Shown here: piece after piece, positions 33,551 through 44,483 of the stretch
How the letters are laid out: every line of letters starts with the position of its first letter
Position numbering within the stretch: the first letter of the stretch is position 1
DNA from: Pseudomonadota bacterium
GTDB lineage: Bacteria > Pseudomonadota > Gammaproteobacteria > Burkholderiales > Thiobacillaceae
DNA: 52,134 bases
NCBI GenBank assembly: GCA_021783275.1
Contig: JAJXUA010000004.1
Span: forward strand, 1 to 52,134
Direction of reading: 5' to 3'
Translations under genes and position numbers: made by a program
The notes under the pieces: generated by a model
The model's database searches: none
Seen by the model: the letters and a program-made list of their open reading frames with translations, nothing else
What the model was told of the DNA's origin: nothing

Positions 33551-34330
33551 TCAAGTCGGGTAATCGTAATCGACAATCAGCGGCGCGTGGTCGGAGAAGC
33601 GCTGGTCTTTGTACACGCTGGCGGAGGTGGCGAGGGCGGCGATGCCAGGCGTGGCGATCTGGTAGTCGATGCGCCAGCCGACGTTGTTGGCATACGCCGC
33701 GCCGCGATTGCTCCACCAGGTGTAGGCGTCGCCGGTCGCGTCGGGGCAAAGTTGGCGATGCACATCGACCCAGCCGAGTTCGTCGAACAGGCGCGTCATC
33801 CAGGCGCGTTCTTCGGGCAGGAAGCCGGAATTTTTCTGGTTGGATTTCCAGTTTTTCAGGTCGATTTCCTTGTGCGCGATGTTCCAGTCGCCGCAGACGA
33901 CGATTTCGCGCCCGCACTTGATTAACGCTTCGAGATGCGGAAAGAAAATGTCCATGAAGCGGAATTTGGCGGCCTGACGCTCAGGACCCGACGAACCGGA
34001 GGGCTGGTAGAGCGAGATGACGGAGAGGTTGCCATGCTGCACTTCGACATAGCGGCCCTCCAAATCGAATTCGGCGTTGCCCAGGCCGACGACGACCCGA
34101 TCCGCCACTGCACGGGTATAGAGACCGACACCGGAATAGCCTTTTTTTTCAGCGTAGTGGAAGTGGCCGGTCAGCCCATCGCTTACCCGGAATTCGGGTC
34201 GCATGTCGGCGTCCTGGGCTTTCAGCTCCTGGACGCAGACGAAATCGGCGGCCTGAGCCGGCAGCCAGTCGAAAAAGCCTTTGCTGGCGGCAGACCGGAT
34301 GCCGTTGAGGTTGGCCGATATAATGCGCAT
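33551..34330 (-). CDS. xth: Exodeoxyribonuclease III (AP endonuclease)
   Basis: 259-aa member of the exonuclease III/AP endonuclease family, acting in base-excision repair. Conserved blocks: SANLNGIRSAASKGFFDW, CVQELKAQDAD (metal-binding Glu), GRYVEV, YQPSGSSGPER, CGDWNIAHKEIDLKNW, WRIDYQIATP and the catalytic FSDHAPL at the end. Full length for the family. It is divergent from pyrE over only 29 bp, an arrangement common in betaproteobacteria, and is directly followed by the defence operon. Confidence 0.95.
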   Translation of the reverse strand: MRIISANLNGIRSAASKGFFDWLPAQAADFVCVQELKAQDADMRPEFRVSDGLTGHFHYAEKKGYSGVGLYTRAVADRVVVGLGNAEFDLEGRYVEVQHGNLSVISLYQPSGSSGPERQAAKFRFMDIFFPHLEALIKCGREIVVCGDWNIAHKEIDLKNWKSNQKNSGFLPEERAWMTRLFDELGWVDVHRQLCPDATGDAYTWWSNRGAAYANNVGWRIDYQIATPGIAALATSASVYKDQRFSDHAPLIVDYDYPT

Positions 34331-34359
34331 CGCGATTTTGATTAAAGAAAAGTGAAGAA

Positions 34360-34998
34360 ATGTCCGATTACAGAGCCGAATTTGTGGAATTTGCCATTGC
34401 GTCGAAAGTGCTGTGTTTTGGGGAATTCAAGACCAAAGCCGGCCGGATGAGCCCGTATTTTTTCAATGCTGGCCTGTTTAGTGACGGTGCAAGCCTGAAA
34501 CGGCTGGGCGAATTCTACGCCAGAGCGATTGTGGATTCGGGCATTGCGTTCGACATGCTGTTTGGCCCGGCCTACAAGGGCATTCCGCTGGCGGCGAGCA
34601 TTGCGATTGCGTTGGCCGGCTTGGGCAGAAATGTCCCGTTTGCCTTCAACCGCAAGGAAGCCAAGGATCACGGCGAAGGCGGTACGGTCGTTGGGGCGAA
34701 GCTGCAAGGCCGGGTGCTGATCGTGGACGATGTGATCTCGGCCGGCACCTCGGTGCGTGAATCAGTGGAACTGATCCGCAGCGCAGGCGCCCAGGCAGCC
34801 GGGGTGGTGATTGCGCTGGACAGGATGGAACGCGGCATCGGTACTGCGTCTGCGGTGCAGGAAGTGCGCGAGCAATTGGAAATACCGGTGGTGGCGGTGG
34901 TCACCCTGGATCATCTAGTGGAGTTTTTGGAACGTGATACGGACAGACAGCAGGAGTTACAGGCAGTGGCAGGCTATCGCGCACGCTACGGCGTTTAG
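34360..34998 (+). CDS. pyrE: Orotate phosphoribosyltransferase
   Basis: 212-aa enzyme of pyrimidine synthesis: orotate plus PRPP gives orotidine monophosphate. The PRPP-binding motif [17 protein letters not shown] is intact; the family start [31 protein letters not shown] (residues about 5-35) and the flexible loop [12 protein letters not shown] are present. Start [13 protein letters not shown] at 34360. Its 3' end overlaps the DUF4124 gene by 65 bp. Confidence 0.96.
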   Translation: MSDYRAEFVEFAIASKVLCFGEFKTKAGRMSPYFFNAGLFSDGASLKRLGEFYARAIVDSGIAFDMLFGPAYKGIPLAASIAIALAGLGRNVPFAFNRKEAKDHGEGGTVVGAKLQGRVLIVDDVISAGTSVRESVELIRSAGAQAAGVVIALDRMERGIGTASAVQEVREQLEIPVVAVVTLDHLVEFLERDTDRQQELQAVAGYRARYGV

Positions 34999-35587
34999 CA
35001 CGCTGTTTGCGTTGCTGCTGGGCATGGCAGGTTCGGCCGAGGCGACGCTGTACCGCTGGGTCGATGGTAATGGTCGGGTCCATTACAGCGACACCCCACC
35101 CGTCACATTCCAGCGCAGCGGCGGGGCGGAGCTCAGCAAACAGGGCAACCTCGTCAAGCGTACCCAGTCCGAGACTGAACGCCGGGCCGAGGCCGCCCGC
35201 CAGGAAGAACTCAAACGCGAGCAAATCGAACAGCAGAAGCAGGCGCAACTCGACCGCGCCCTGACCCAGACCTATACCTCGGAAGCTGAAATTGATCTGG
35301 CGCGCGACCGGGCACTGGAACACCATCGCCTGATGATCCGCAGTGCCGAGATTCGCGCTGAAGCCGTTAACGCAACAATGACCGAACTGCGTGAACGGAT
35401 CGCCCGCTCCGAGAAATCCGGCCGCAAGGCCGGCCCGGGCCTGACCGAGCCGCTCGATCAGGCGACCCGAGAAAGCCTGGAGATCAAGCGTGTGATCTTC
35501 AACAACGAAGAAGCGATGCAGAAGGTGCGCGATAAATATGCGGCCGACAAGCTGCGGTTTCGTGAATTGACCGCGCGCGCGCCCTGA
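34934..35587 (+). CDS. DUF4124 domain exported protein
   Basis: 217-aa secreted protein. From the GTG start at 34934 (GGAG upstream) it has a signal peptide ending AGSAEA near residue 37, then the DUF4124 block [19 protein letters not shown], then a long charged coiled coil (about 75-215: [20 protein letters not shown]...). The only downstream ATG (35024) would remove most of the signal peptide, so the GTG is preferred despite the 65-bp overlap with pyrE. Function unknown; DUF4124 proteins are common envelope proteins in beta- and gammaproteobacteria. Confidence 0.8.
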   Translation: MIRTDSRSYRQWQAIAHATAFSTLFALLLGMAGSAEATLYRWVDGNGRVHYSDTPPVTFQRSGGAELSKQGNLVKRTQSETERRAEAARQEELKREQIEQQKQAQLDRALTQTYTSEAEIDLARDRALEHHRLMIRSAEIRAEAVNATMTELRERIARSEKSGRKAGPGLTEPLDQATRESLEIKRVIFNNEEAMQKVRDKYAADKLRFRELTARAP

Positions 35588-35599
35588 GCGCTATGAATG

Positions 35600-35642
35600 C
35601 AGAATGCATACGGGGTCGCCATGCGACCCCGTATGCATTCTG
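35600..35642. terminator. Perfect 20-bp hairpin between convergent genes
   Basis: CAGAATGCATACGGGGTCGC and its exact complement GCGACCCCGTATGCATTCTG around a CAT loop, 12 bp after the DUF4124 gene stop and 2 bp before the gatB stop. Its place between convergent genes suggests a bidirectional terminator, although there is no T-tract. Confidence 0.6.
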
Positions 35643-35644
35643 GG

Positions 35645-37084
35645 CTAGGTGGCTTGCTTGAGTTTGGCGCTGAGCAGTGCGTTGACCTGCGCCGGGTTGG
35701 CTTTGCCCTTGGTCGCTTTCATCGCCTGACCGATCAGCGCGTTGAAGGCTTTTTCCTTGCCCGCGCGGAATTCTTCGACCGATTTGGCGTTGGCCGCGAG
35801 CACGTCGTCGATGATTTTCTCCAGCTCGCCGGTGTCGGACATTTGCTTGAGACCACGCGCTTCGATGATCGCGTCGACCTCGCCCGCGCCCTCCCACAAG
35901 CCTTCAAAGACTTGCTTCGCAAGCTTGCCCGAGAGCGTGCCGTCCTGAATGCGCGTGATCAGCGCAGCGAGTTGCGTCGCTGCAACTGGGCTTTGCTCGA
36001 TGCCGAGTTCCGCGCGATTCAACTGCGCCGAAAGCTCGCCCATCACCCAGTTGGCGGCGAGTTTGCCGTGGCCGGACTCACGCGCGACGGTCTCGAAATA
36101 GCTCGCGAGCGCGCGCGAGCCGGTGAGAATCGCGGCGTCGTAGGCGGTCACGCCGAAGGCTTCGACGAAGCGCGCCTGCATCGCCTCGGGCAATTCCGGC
36201 AATTCAGCGCGAATCGCTTCTATGAACGATTCTTCGAGCTTGACCGGCAGCAGGTCGGGGTCGGGGAAGTAGCGGTAATCGTGCGCGTCTTCCTTGCTGC
36301 GCATCATGCGGGTTTCCCCTGAATCTGGATCGAACAGCACGGTGGCTTGGATCACGCGACCGCCGTCCTCAATGGTCTCGATCTGCCAGCGGACTTCGTA
36401 ATCGATGGCCTGCTGCAGGAACTTGAACGAGTTCAGGTTCTTGATTTCGCGCCGGGTGCCGAATTCGGCCTGGCCGAAAGGCCGTACCGAGACGTTGGCG
36501 TCCACCCGGAAGCTGCCTTCCATCATGTTGCCGTCGCAGATGCCGATCCACGTCACCAGCGTGTGCAGCGCTTTCGCGTACGCCACGGCCTCGGCGCTTG
36601 ATCTCAGGTCGGGCTCGGAGACGATTTCGAGCAGGGGCGTGCCGGCGCGGTTGAGATCGATCCCGGTCATGCCCTGAAAATCTTCGTGCAGCGATTTTCC
36701 GGCGTCTTCTTCGAGGTGGGCGCGGGTGAGGCGGATGGTTTTTTCCACGCCGTCCACAACAATTTTGAGCTGCCCGTGCTCGACGATGGGCTTCGCCAAC
36801 TGGCTGATCTGGTAGCCCTTGGGCAGATCGGGGTAGAAGTAGTTTTTGCGGTCAAACACGTTGGTGCGGTTGATCGTCGCGCCAATCGCCAAGCCAAATT
36901 TGACCGCGCGTTCGACCGCGCCCCGGTTCAACACCGGCAGCACGCCGGGCAGGGCGATGTCCACCGCCGAGGCTTGCGTGTTGGGCTCGGCGCCGAAGGC
37001 GGTCGAGCTCCCCGAAAAAATCTTCGACGCGGTCGAGAGCTGGGTGTGGACTTCGAGTCCGATGACGACTTCCCACTTCATCAC
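35645..37084 (-). CDS. gatB: Aspartyl/glutamyl-tRNA amidotransferase subunit B
   Basis: 479-aa GatB. It starts [24 protein letters not shown], has the kinase-like amidotransferase core ([53 protein letters not shown]) and ends with the helical YqeY-like tRNA-binding tail ([20 protein letters not shown]). It activates mischarged Glu-tRNAGln or Asp-tRNAAsn for amidation. It overlaps gatA by 4 bp. Confidence 0.97.
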   Translation of the reverse strand: MMKWEVVIGLEVHTQLSTASKIFSGSSTAFGAEPNTQASAVDIALPGVLPVLNRGAVERAVKFGLAIGATINRTNVFDRKNYFYPDLPKGYQISQLAKPIVEHGQLKIVVDGVEKTIRLTRAHLEEDAGKSLHEDFQGMTGIDLNRAGTPLLEIVSEPDLRSSAEAVAYAKALHTLVTWIGICDGNMMEGSFRVDANVSVRPFGQAEFGTRREIKNLNSFKFLQQAIDYEVRWQIETIEDGGRVIQATVLFDPDSGETRMMRSKEDAHDYRYFPDPDLLPVKLEESFIEAIRAELPELPEAMQARFVEAFGVTAYDAAILTGSRALASYFETVARESGHGKLAANWVMGELSAQLNRAELGIEQSPVAATQLAALITRIQDGTLSGKLAKQVFEGLWEGAGEVDAIIEARGLKQMSDTGELEKIIDDVLAANAKSVEEFRAGKEKAFNALIGQAMKATKGKANPAQVNALLSAKLKQAT

Positions 37085-38535
37085 ACGCCCTCCGGTTTGC
37101 GCGCGTGCCAGTCGGTCGCGCGTTGATATTGATGCGCGACGTTCAGCATCTTCGCTTCACTGAAATAATCGCCGACGAGTTGCAGGCCGATGGGCAGGCC
37201 GGCTTGGTCGAAGCCGCACGGCAAGGACATGCCCGGCAGCCCGGCGAGGTTGGCGGGAATGGTGTAAAGGTCGTTGAGATACATCTCGACCGGGTCGTCG
37301 GTTTTGGCACCGAGCTTGAACGCGGTGTTCGGCGCGGTGGGGCCTGCGATCACGTCGCAGGTCTTGAACGCTTCGGTGAAGTCGTTGGCGATCAGGCGGC
37401 GGATTTTTTGCGCTTGCAGGTAGTAGGCGTCGTAGTAGCCCGCACTCAGCACGTACGCGCCGATGAGGATGCGGCGTTTGACTTCCGCGCCGAAGCCCTG
37501 CGCGCGGGTCTTGCAGTACATGTCGTTGAGATCGCTGTACTCGGGCGCGCGGTAGCCGTAACGCACGCCGTCGAAGCGCGAGAGGTTGGACGACGCTTCA
37601 GCGGGCGCGAGCACGTAATACACGGGGATCGCGAGTTTGGCGTTGGGCAGCTCGACCTCGACGACAGTCGCGCCGAGTTTTTTGAGTTCGTCGACCGCCG
37701 CCATCACCGACGCGCCGATTTCGGCGTTCAAGCCATCGGCGAAGAATTCGCGCGGCAGGCCGACCCGCAAGCCGGTTAGAGGTTTGACCAAGTCGCGGCT
37801 GTAATCCTCTTTCTCGCGCTCAAGACTGGTCGAGTCTTTCGCGTCGAAGCCGGTCATCACGTTCAGGAGCAGCGCGCAGTCCTCGGCGGATTTCGCCATC
37901 GGCCCGGCCTGGTCGAGGCTGGACGCGAACGCGATCATGCCGTAGCGCGAGACCAGTCCATAGGTCGGCTTCAGGCCGGTGATGCCGCACAAGGAGGCAG
38001 GCTGGCGGATCGAGCCGCCGGTGTCGGTGCCGGTCGCCGCCGGTGCCATGCGTGCGGCGACACACGCGGCCGCGCCGCCGGAGCTGCCGCCGGGCACATA
38101 GTCGTGGTTCCAGGGATTTTTGACCGCGCCGAAATAACTGGTTTCGTTCGACGAACCCATCGCGAACTCGTCCATGTTGGTTTTGCCCAGGCTCGGCATA
38201 CCGGCGGCCTTGAACTGCCGAATCACATGCGCGTCGTAGGGCGCGACAAAATTGTGCAGCATGTGCGAGCCGCAGGTGGTGCGCCAGCCATCGGTACAGA
38301 AAATATCCTTGTGCGCGATGGGCACACCGGTTAGCGGCGTCATGTCGCCGGCGGCGATACGTGCATCAGCGGCGCTGGCTTCCTGCAGGGACTTTTCGGC
38401 GTCTACGGTGATAAAGGCGTTCAACGCCGGATTCAGCGCAGCGATACGGTCCAGATAGCTCTGGGTCAGTTCGCGGCTGGAGAGTTTCCGGTCGGCAATC
38501 AGTGCGGCCAGGGTGCTGAGGGGTTGTTCGAACAT
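37081..38535 (-). CDS. gatA: Aspartyl/glutamyl-tRNA amidotransferase subunit A
   Basis: 484-aa amidase-signature enzyme that supplies ammonia from glutamine to GatB. The Ser-cisSer-Lys triad is visible: Lys in [10 protein letters not shown], the cis-Ser region GGSSGGAAA, and the nucleophile Ser in [13 protein letters not shown]. The end [17 protein letters not shown] is typical. It starts three bases after the gatC stop and overlaps gatB. Confidence 0.97.
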   Translation of the reverse strand: MFEQPLSTLAALIADRKLSSRELTQSYLDRIAALNPALNAFITVDAEKSLQEASAADARIAAGDMTPLTGVPIAHKDIFCTDGWRTTCGSHMLHNFVAPYDAHVIRQFKAAGMPSLGKTNMDEFAMGSSNETSYFGAVKNPWNHDYVPGGSSGGAAACVAARMAPAATGTDTGGSIRQPASLCGITGLKPTYGLVSRYGMIAFASSLDQAGPMAKSAEDCALLLNVMTGFDAKDSTSLEREKEDYSRDLVKPLTGLRVGLPREFFADGLNAEIGASVMAAVDELKKLGATVVEVELPNAKLAIPVYYVLAPAEASSNLSRFDGVRYGYRAPEYSDLNDMYCKTRAQGFGAEVKRRILIGAYVLSAGYYDAYYLQAQKIRRLIANDFTEAFKTCDVIAGPTAPNTAFKLGAKTDDPVEMYLNDLYTIPANLAGLPGMSLPCGFDQAGLPIGLQLVGDYFSEAKMLNVAHQYQRATDWHARKPEGV

Positions 38536-38538
38536 GGC

Positions 38539-38826
38539 TTACTCGACGACCCGTGGCACGAGATAGAGGCCGCCATCCACCGCCGGGGCAATTGCCTGAA
38601 ACGCGGCACGCTGGTCGGGTTCGGTGGCGAGGTCGGGCCGCAGGCGCTGTGACACCTCCTGCGCGTGGGCCATCGGCGCGATGCCGTCGGTGTTGACCGC
38701 CTGCATGGTGGCGATCAGGCCGAAAATCGTGTTGAGCTGGATTTGCGTGGCCTGGGCCTGCGCGTCGTCGATTTCGATACGGGCAAGGCGGGCGATACGC
38801 TTGACGTCGTCCGGGCTGAGAGACAT
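38539..38826 (-). CDS. gatC: Aspartyl/glutamyl-tRNA amidotransferase subunit C
   Basis: 95-aa GatC, the small clamp of the GatCAB complex: MSLSPDDVKRIARLARIEI at the start, then LNTIFGLIATMQAVNTDGIAPMAH, and GGLYLVPRVVE at the end. Start at 38826; the frame to 38880 runs into the divergent promoter region. First gene of gatCAB, divergent from mreB. Confidence 0.95.
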   Translation of the reverse strand: MSLSPDDVKRIARLARIEIDDAQAQATQIQLNTIFGLIATMQAVNTDGIAPMAHAQEVSQRLRPDLATEPDQRAAFQAIAPAVDGGLYLVPRVVE

Positions 38827-38857
38827 GGCGAAATACCTGAAAACTTGGGGCGATGAA

Positions 38858-38874
38858 GCCGTAAGTTTTACGGC
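38858..38874. promoter_or_regulatory. Small palindrome in the gatC-mreB divergent region
   Basis: GCCGTAA-GTT-TTACGGC, a perfect 7-bp dyad about 30 bp upstream of gatC. It may be an operator or a leader hairpin of gatCAB; a TATCAT hexamer at 38892-38897 could serve as -10 for mreB. Confidence 0.3.
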
Positions 38875-38889
38875 AACCAAGCGCGTTAG

Positions 38890-39993
<1,104 letters not shown>

Positions 39994-40030
39994 GCACGAT
40001 TACGGTCGGGATTCCTGACAAGGTGCGCTG

Positions 40031-40987
40031 ATGCCGATGTCGGGCCAGCTTATGTTCGCGCGCCGACTCGGAACGACGGCGCGGCTGGCAATCTGGCTGG
40101 TGATCGGGGTGGGCTTTGTGGTGGCCGATGTGCGGTACCAGACACTCGACACACTGCGCAGCGGGTTTTCGCTGCTGATGCAACCGGTGCGGCAGACCCT
40201 GCGCGCGCCCTCCGATATCGCTGTTGAGCTCAGCGGATTCTTTACCCGTCATCGCCTGCTGCAACAGGAACGCGACGCCCTGCAAACCGAGCGGATGCGT
40301 CTGCTGGCCCAGGTGCGCACCGGGCGCGATATCGCCCGTGAAAACGCCGAACTGCGCGCGCTACTGAAATTGCGTGCGCGCCCCGGCCAGCAGGTGGTCC
40401 ATGCCGCCCAGCTGTATCAGGGGCACGACTGGTTCGCCCAGCGGATTACGCTGGATCGCGGGGCACGATCCGGCCTGCGCAGCGGCCTGCCGGTGATTGA
40501 TGCGGCGGGTCTGGTCGGCCAGGTGTACCGGGTCTATCCGGGATCGAGTGAAGTGACACTGGTCAGCAGTGCCGACCAGCTGACGCCGGTATACGTGGAA
40601 CGCACCGGCCAGCGCGGTCTGGCGGCGGGCAGCGGGCGGGGCCAACTGGAACTGCGCTACATGCCGTCGCAGGCGGATATCCGGCGCGGCGACCGGCTGC
40701 TGACTTCCGGGATAGACCGGATCTATCCCGCCGGGATACCGGTGGCACAGATCGTCCGCGTCAGCCGTTCCCAGTCCAGCCCGTACTTGCGGGTGGAAGG
40801 TCAGCCACTGGCCGGGCTGGATCGCGCGCGCGCAGTGCTGGTGTTGATCGCCACACCCGGCGTCACACCTGTTCCTGCACCCGTGTCATCTACCTCCGCG
40901 TCACCTGTCGCCACGTCATCAGCCGCCACGTCATCAGCTCCCGAGTCACCTGCCCCCACGTCATCAGCCATGGCGGAGCAACCATGA
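40031..40987 (+). CDS. mreC: Rod-shape-determining protein MreC
   Basis: 318-aa elongasome scaffold. One membrane helix (about 18-33, LAIWLVIGVGFVVADV), a coiled coil (about 68-110) and the periplasmic beta-domain (AAGLVGQVYRVYPGSSEVTLVSS..., GDRLLTSGIDRIYPAGIPVAQI) are all present. It binds PBP2 and triggers its activity. The last 40 residues are a Ser/Pro/Ala/Thr-rich tail from imperfect tandem repeats of (C/G)CCACGTCATCAGC. It overlaps mreD by 4 bp. Confidence 0.95.
   Translation: MPMSGQLMFARRLGTTARLAIWLVIGVGFVVADVRYQTLDTLRSGFSLLMQPVRQTLRAPSDIAVELSGFFTRHRLLQQERDALQTERMRLLAQVRTGRDIARENAELRALLKLRARPGQQVVHAAQLYQGHDWFAQRITLDRGARSGLRSGLPVIDAAGLVGQVYRVYPGSSEVTLVSSADQLTPVYVERTGQRGLAAGSGRGQLELRYMPSQADIRRGDRLLTSGIDRIYPAGIPVAQIVRVSRSQSSPYLRVEGQPLAGLDRARAVLVLIATPGVTPVPAPVSSTSASPVATSSAATSSAPESPAPTSSAMAEQP
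40903..40975 (+). repeat. Imperfect tandem repeat in the mreC 3' end
   Basis: Units like CCACGTCATCAGC recur at irregular steps, with CGAGTCACCTGC variants between them. They encode a low-complexity tail (SSAATSSAPESPAPTSSA) that is not part of the MreC fold. Confidence 0.6.
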
Positions 40988-41484
40988 ATACGCCTCCGGT
41001 TTCGGCGGGCAGCTGGCAGCGCATCCTCGCCACGCTGCTGCTGGCGGTGCTGCTGGAACAGTGGCCGTGGATGGGCTGGGCGCTGGCCATGCGGCCCGAT
41101 TTTGTGCTGCTGGCGGTGCTGTTCTGGACACTGCACCAGCCGCAGCGGATCGGGTTCGGCACGGCATTTGTACTGGGCCTGCTGGCCGATTTTCAGGACG
41201 GCGTGGTGCTCGGCCAGCACGCCATGGCCTACCTGTTTGGTGTGTACATGATGCAGTACCTGCGTTTGCGTCTGCTGCAATTTGATCCGCTGCGCCAGGC
41301 CGCGCAGCTGTTCCCGATTTTTCTGGCGGTGCAGTTGATGGTGATGCTCATCGGCTGGCTCGCGGTCAACCCCCCGTCGGGTCTGGGCATCCTGCTGCCG
41401 GTGCTGAGCACCACCGTGCTGTGGTATCTGGTCGCGGGCGTGCTGCGACTGTGGTACGGCAAGCATAGCCAGGATGCGGCATGA
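40984..41484 (+). CDS. mreD: Rod-shape-determining protein MreD
   Basis: 166-aa inner-membrane protein with five to six helices; PWMGWALAMRPDFVLLAVLFW, GFGTAFVLGLLADFQDGVVLGQHAMAYL (in two stretches) and the late LSTTVLWYLVAGVL are typical of MreD. Part of the Rod complex, between mreC and mrdA with 4-bp overlaps on both sides. Confidence 0.93.
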   Translation: MNTPPVSAGSWQRILATLLLAVLLEQWPWMGWALAMRPDFVLLAVLFWTLHQPQRIGFGTAFVLGLLADFQDGVVLGQHAMAYLFGVYMMQYLRLRLLQFDPLRQAAQLFPIFLAVQLMVMLIGWLAVNPPSGLGILLPVLSTTVLWYLVAGVLRLWYGKHSQDAA

Positions 41485-43382
41485 AATTTGTCACCCCGCT
41501 GAAAAATCTGGATCGCGAGCTGGCGCGTTTTCACGGACGGCTGAAAGTGGGCGCCGTGTTCGTCACGCTGCTGGCGACCGCGCTGCTGGCGCGCGGATTT
41601 TATTTGCAGGTGATGCAGCATGAACGCTATATCGAATTGGCGGAAAACAACCGCATTTCGCTGATTCCGGTGGCACCGAATCGCGGACTGATTCTGGATC
41701 GCCGGGGCCGCATCCTCGCCGAAAACTATTCCGCCTACACGCTCGAAGTCACCCAGGCGCAGACGCATGACCTGAAAGCGACCCTGGCCGACGTGGGCAA
41801 GCTGATCGAGATCACGCCGGGCCAGCTGCGGCGTTTTCGCCGTCTGCTGGCCGAGTCGCACGAATTTGAAACTGTGCCGCTGAAAAGCAAACTCAGCGAC
41901 GAAGAAGTCGCCATTCTGGCGGCGAACCGCTATCGCCTGCCCGGTATCGAGGTCAAAGCGCGGCTGTTCCGCAATTATCAGGCGGGCCCTGGCATGGCGC
42001 ATGTGGTGGGTTTTATCGGCCGGATCAATGATCGCGACCTGAAAAAACTGCGCGAATCCGGGCGCGAAGCCAATTACCAGGGCAGCGTGCATACCGGAAA
42101 AACCGGCCTCGAACAGAGCTACGAAACCCTGCTCCATGGCCGCACCGGTTATGACCAGATGGAAACCGATTCCAGTGGCCGGGCGGTGCGGATGCTGTCG
42201 CGGATTCCGCCAGTACCGGGCAAGGATCTGCGGCTGTATCTGGATCGGGAACTGCAAGCCGTGGCCGAAGCGGCTTTTGGCGATTATCTCGGCGGGCTGG
42301 TGGCGCTCGATCCGAATACGGGCGGGGTGCTGGCGCTGGTGTCCAAACCGGGGTTCGATCCCAACCTGTTTGTCGATGGCATCGATCCGGAAACCTGGAA
42401 ATCGCTGAACGAATCGCCGGATCGCCCGATGGTGAATCGCGTGCTGCGCGGGATCTATCCGCCGGGTTCGACCCTCAAGCCCTTCCTCGGGCTGGCGGGA
42501 CTCGAACTCGGTATCCGCCGCGCCTCCGACAGCATCGTCGATCCCGGCTACTACAGTCTGCCCAACAGCCGTCACCAGTTTCGCGACTGGAAGCGCGGCG
42601 GCCACGGCATCGTGGATTTGCGCCGCTCGATTTCGCAGTCGTGCGACATCTACTATTACCGGCTGGCGGTGGATATGGGGATCGACCGGATGCACGACTA
42701 TCTGGAGAAATTCGGCTTCGGTGAAAAAACTGGCATCGATCTGGAAGGCGAATCGGCCGGACTGTTGCCCTCGCGCGAATGGAAACAGCGGCGCTGGAAA
42801 CAACCCTGGTATCCCGGCGAAACCGTCATCGCCGGGATCGGACAGGGCTACCATCTGACCACACCGCTGCAACTGGCTGCGGTGACGGCCATGCTCGCCA
42901 ATGGGGGCCAACGCATTGCGCCGCGCCTGGTGGAGGCGGTGCGCGACCCGGTCACGCACCGCTGGTACAAACCGCCAGCACCGCCGCACAGCAACGTGGC
43001 CATTGACCCCGCGCATCTCGCCGAGGTGCGCGAAGGGATGCTGGATGTGACGCGACCTGGCGGCACGGCGGCGGCCTCGGCTGCCGGTGCAGCGTATGCG
43101 ATTGCCGGAAAAACCGGCACCGCGCAGGTGGTGGGCATCAAACAGGGCGCACGCTATGACGCCAGCCGTCTGCTTCGTGAGCACCGCGACCATGCGCTCT
43201 TCATCGCCTATGCCCCGGCGGACAAACCCACCATCGTCATCGCCGTGATGGTGGAAAACGGCGGCTCCGGCAGCGGAACCGCCGCACCGATTGCACGCAA
43301 GGTCTTTGATTACTACCTCACCGGCAAGCGCCCCGAACCGCCGTCCCCAGCCCAGCCGGAGGCACGCGATGCCGCACACTAG
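41481..43382 (+). CDS. mrdA: Penicillin-binding protein 2 (elongasome transpeptidase)
   Basis: 633-aa class B PBP that cross-links peptidoglycan during elongation with RodA. An N-terminal membrane anchor (about 20-38) precedes the dimerisation domain (NRGLILDRRGRILAENYSAYTLEV) and the transpeptidase domain. Catalytic Ser330 lies in YPPGSTLKP and the KTG motif at 544-546 in AGKTGTAQV, the same numbering as E. coli PBP2; the SQSCD motif is between them. It overlaps mreD by 4 bp and rodA by 14 bp. Confidence 0.96.
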   Translation: MKFVTPLKNLDRELARFHGRLKVGAVFVTLLATALLARGFYLQVMQHERYIELAENNRISLIPVAPNRGLILDRRGRILAENYSAYTLEVTQAQTHDLKATLADVGKLIEITPGQLRRFRRLLAESHEFETVPLKSKLSDEEVAILAANRYRLPGIEVKARLFRNYQAGPGMAHVVGFIGRINDRDLKKLRESGREANYQGSVHTGKTGLEQSYETLLHGRTGYDQMETDSSGRAVRMLSRIPPVPGKDLRLYLDRELQAVAEAAFGDYLGGLVALDPNTGGVLALVSKPGFDPNLFVDGIDPETWKSLNESPDRPMVNRVLRGIYPPGSTLKPFLGLAGLELGIRRASDSIVDPGYYSLPNSRHQFRDWKRGGHGIVDLRRSISQSCDIYYYRLAVDMGIDRMHDYLEKFGFGEKTGIDLEGESAGLLPSREWKQRRWKQPWYPGETVIAGIGQGYHLTTPLQLAAVTAMLANGGQRIAPRLVEAVRDPVTHRWYKPPAPPHSNVAIDPAHLAEVREGMLDVTRPGGTAAASAAGAAYAIAGKTGTAQVVGIKQGARYDASRLLREHRDHALFIAYAPADKPTIVIAVMVENGGSGSGTAAPIARKVFDYYLTGKRPEPPSPAQPEARDAAH

Positions 43383-44466
43383 TCACTGGATCGTGCGCCG
43401 CCTGAGTCATCTCGATGGCGTGCTGCTGCTGCTGGTGCTGCTGCTGCTGGGGATCAGCCTGGCGGTCATCACCAGTGCTTCGGGCCAGAGCCCGGCGCGC
43501 ATCAGCGGCCACCTCATCAATATCAGTCTGGCGCTGGGGGTGATGCTGGTGATGGCGAATGTGCCGCCGCATATCCTGTCCAGGGTCGGGCCGCCGCTCT
43601 ACGTCGCGGGGGTCATCCTGTTGATCGGCGTGGCGCTGTTCGGGGAAGTGCGCAATGGCTCCCGTCGCTGGCTCAATCTGGGATTTGCGTTTCAGCCGTC
43701 CGAACTGCTCAAACTGGCGCTGCCGCTGATGCTGGCTTGGTATTTCCAGCGTAACGAAGGCGCGTTGCACGGCCGACATTTCGCCATAGGCGCGGTGCTG
43801 TTGATGATCCCGTTTGCCCTGATCCTGCGCCAGCCTGACCTGGGCACGGCGCTGATGATCGGCGCATCGGGCTTTTACCTGCTGTTTTTTGCCGGGCTGT
43901 CGTGGAAGCTCATCCTCGGCGCAGCCACGCTGGGCGCGGCCAGTCTGCCGGTGCTGTGGCATTTCATGCACGACTACCAGCAGCGCCGGGTGCTGACCCT
44001 GCTCGACCCGACCTCCGACCCGCTGGGCGCGGGCTATCACATCCTCCAGTCCAGCATCGCCATCGGCTCGGGCGGGCTGTTTGGAAAAGGCTGGATGGAA
44101 GGTTCGCAAACCCAGCTCGATTTCATCCCCGAACGCACCACCGATTTTGTTTACGCCGTTTTTGGTGAGGAATTCGGTTATGTCGGGGTGGTGTTTCTGG
44201 TGGCGCTGTATCTGGCGCTGGTGGCCCGTGGTCTCGTGATTGCCGCGCGCGCACCCACGCTGTTTGGCCGCCTGATGGCCGGAACACTGAGCCTGAACCT
44301 GTTTACCTACGCCTTCGTCAATATGGGCATGGTGTCGGGCATCCTGCCGGTGGTCGGGGTGCCGCTGCCCTTGATGAGTTATGGCGGCACCGCACTGATT
44401 ACGCTGTTGCTGGGTGTGGGCATTCTGATGAGTGTGGCCACGCATCGCCAGCTCAATAAATCGTGA
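43369..44466 (+). CDS. rodA: Rod-shape peptidoglycan glycosyltransferase RodA
   Basis: 365-aa SEDS glycosyltransferase with about ten membrane helices. Family blocks: SRRWLNLGFAFQPSELLKLALPLML, LRQPDLGTALMI (catalytic Asp region), GWMEGSQTQLDFIPERTTDFVYAVFGEEFGYVG and the end GVPLPLMSYGGTALI (each spans its named part only). It polymerises lipid II with PBP2. The ATG at 43369 (MPHTSHWIVRRLSHLDG) lies inside the mrdA 3' end; the frame upstream to 43291 is mrdA overlap. Confidence 0.95.
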   Translation: MPHTSHWIVRRLSHLDGVLLLLVLLLLGISLAVITSASGQSPARISGHLINISLALGVMLVMANVPPHILSRVGPPLYVAGVILLIGVALFGEVRNGSRRWLNLGFAFQPSELLKLALPLMLAWYFQRNEGALHGRHFAIGAVLLMIPFALILRQPDLGTALMIGASGFYLLFFAGLSWKLILGAATLGAASLPVLWHFMHDYQQRRVLTLLDPTSDPLGAGYHILQSSIAIGSGGLFGKGWMEGSQTQLDFIPERTTDFVYAVFGEEFGYVGVVFLVALYLALVARGLVIAARAPTLFGRLMAGTLSLNLFTYAFVNMGMVSGILPVVGVPLPLMSYGGTALITLLLGVGILMSVATHRQLNKS

Positions 44467-44483
44467 CGGGATAAAATGCCGAC

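Noticed and set aside
41229-43379. A 716-codon open frame on the minus strand opposite mreD and mrdA
   Set aside because: It lies fully antisense to mrdA, whose catalytic motifs are intact; the translated product is rich in His, Arg and Gly without domains, as expected of a GC-rich shadow frame.
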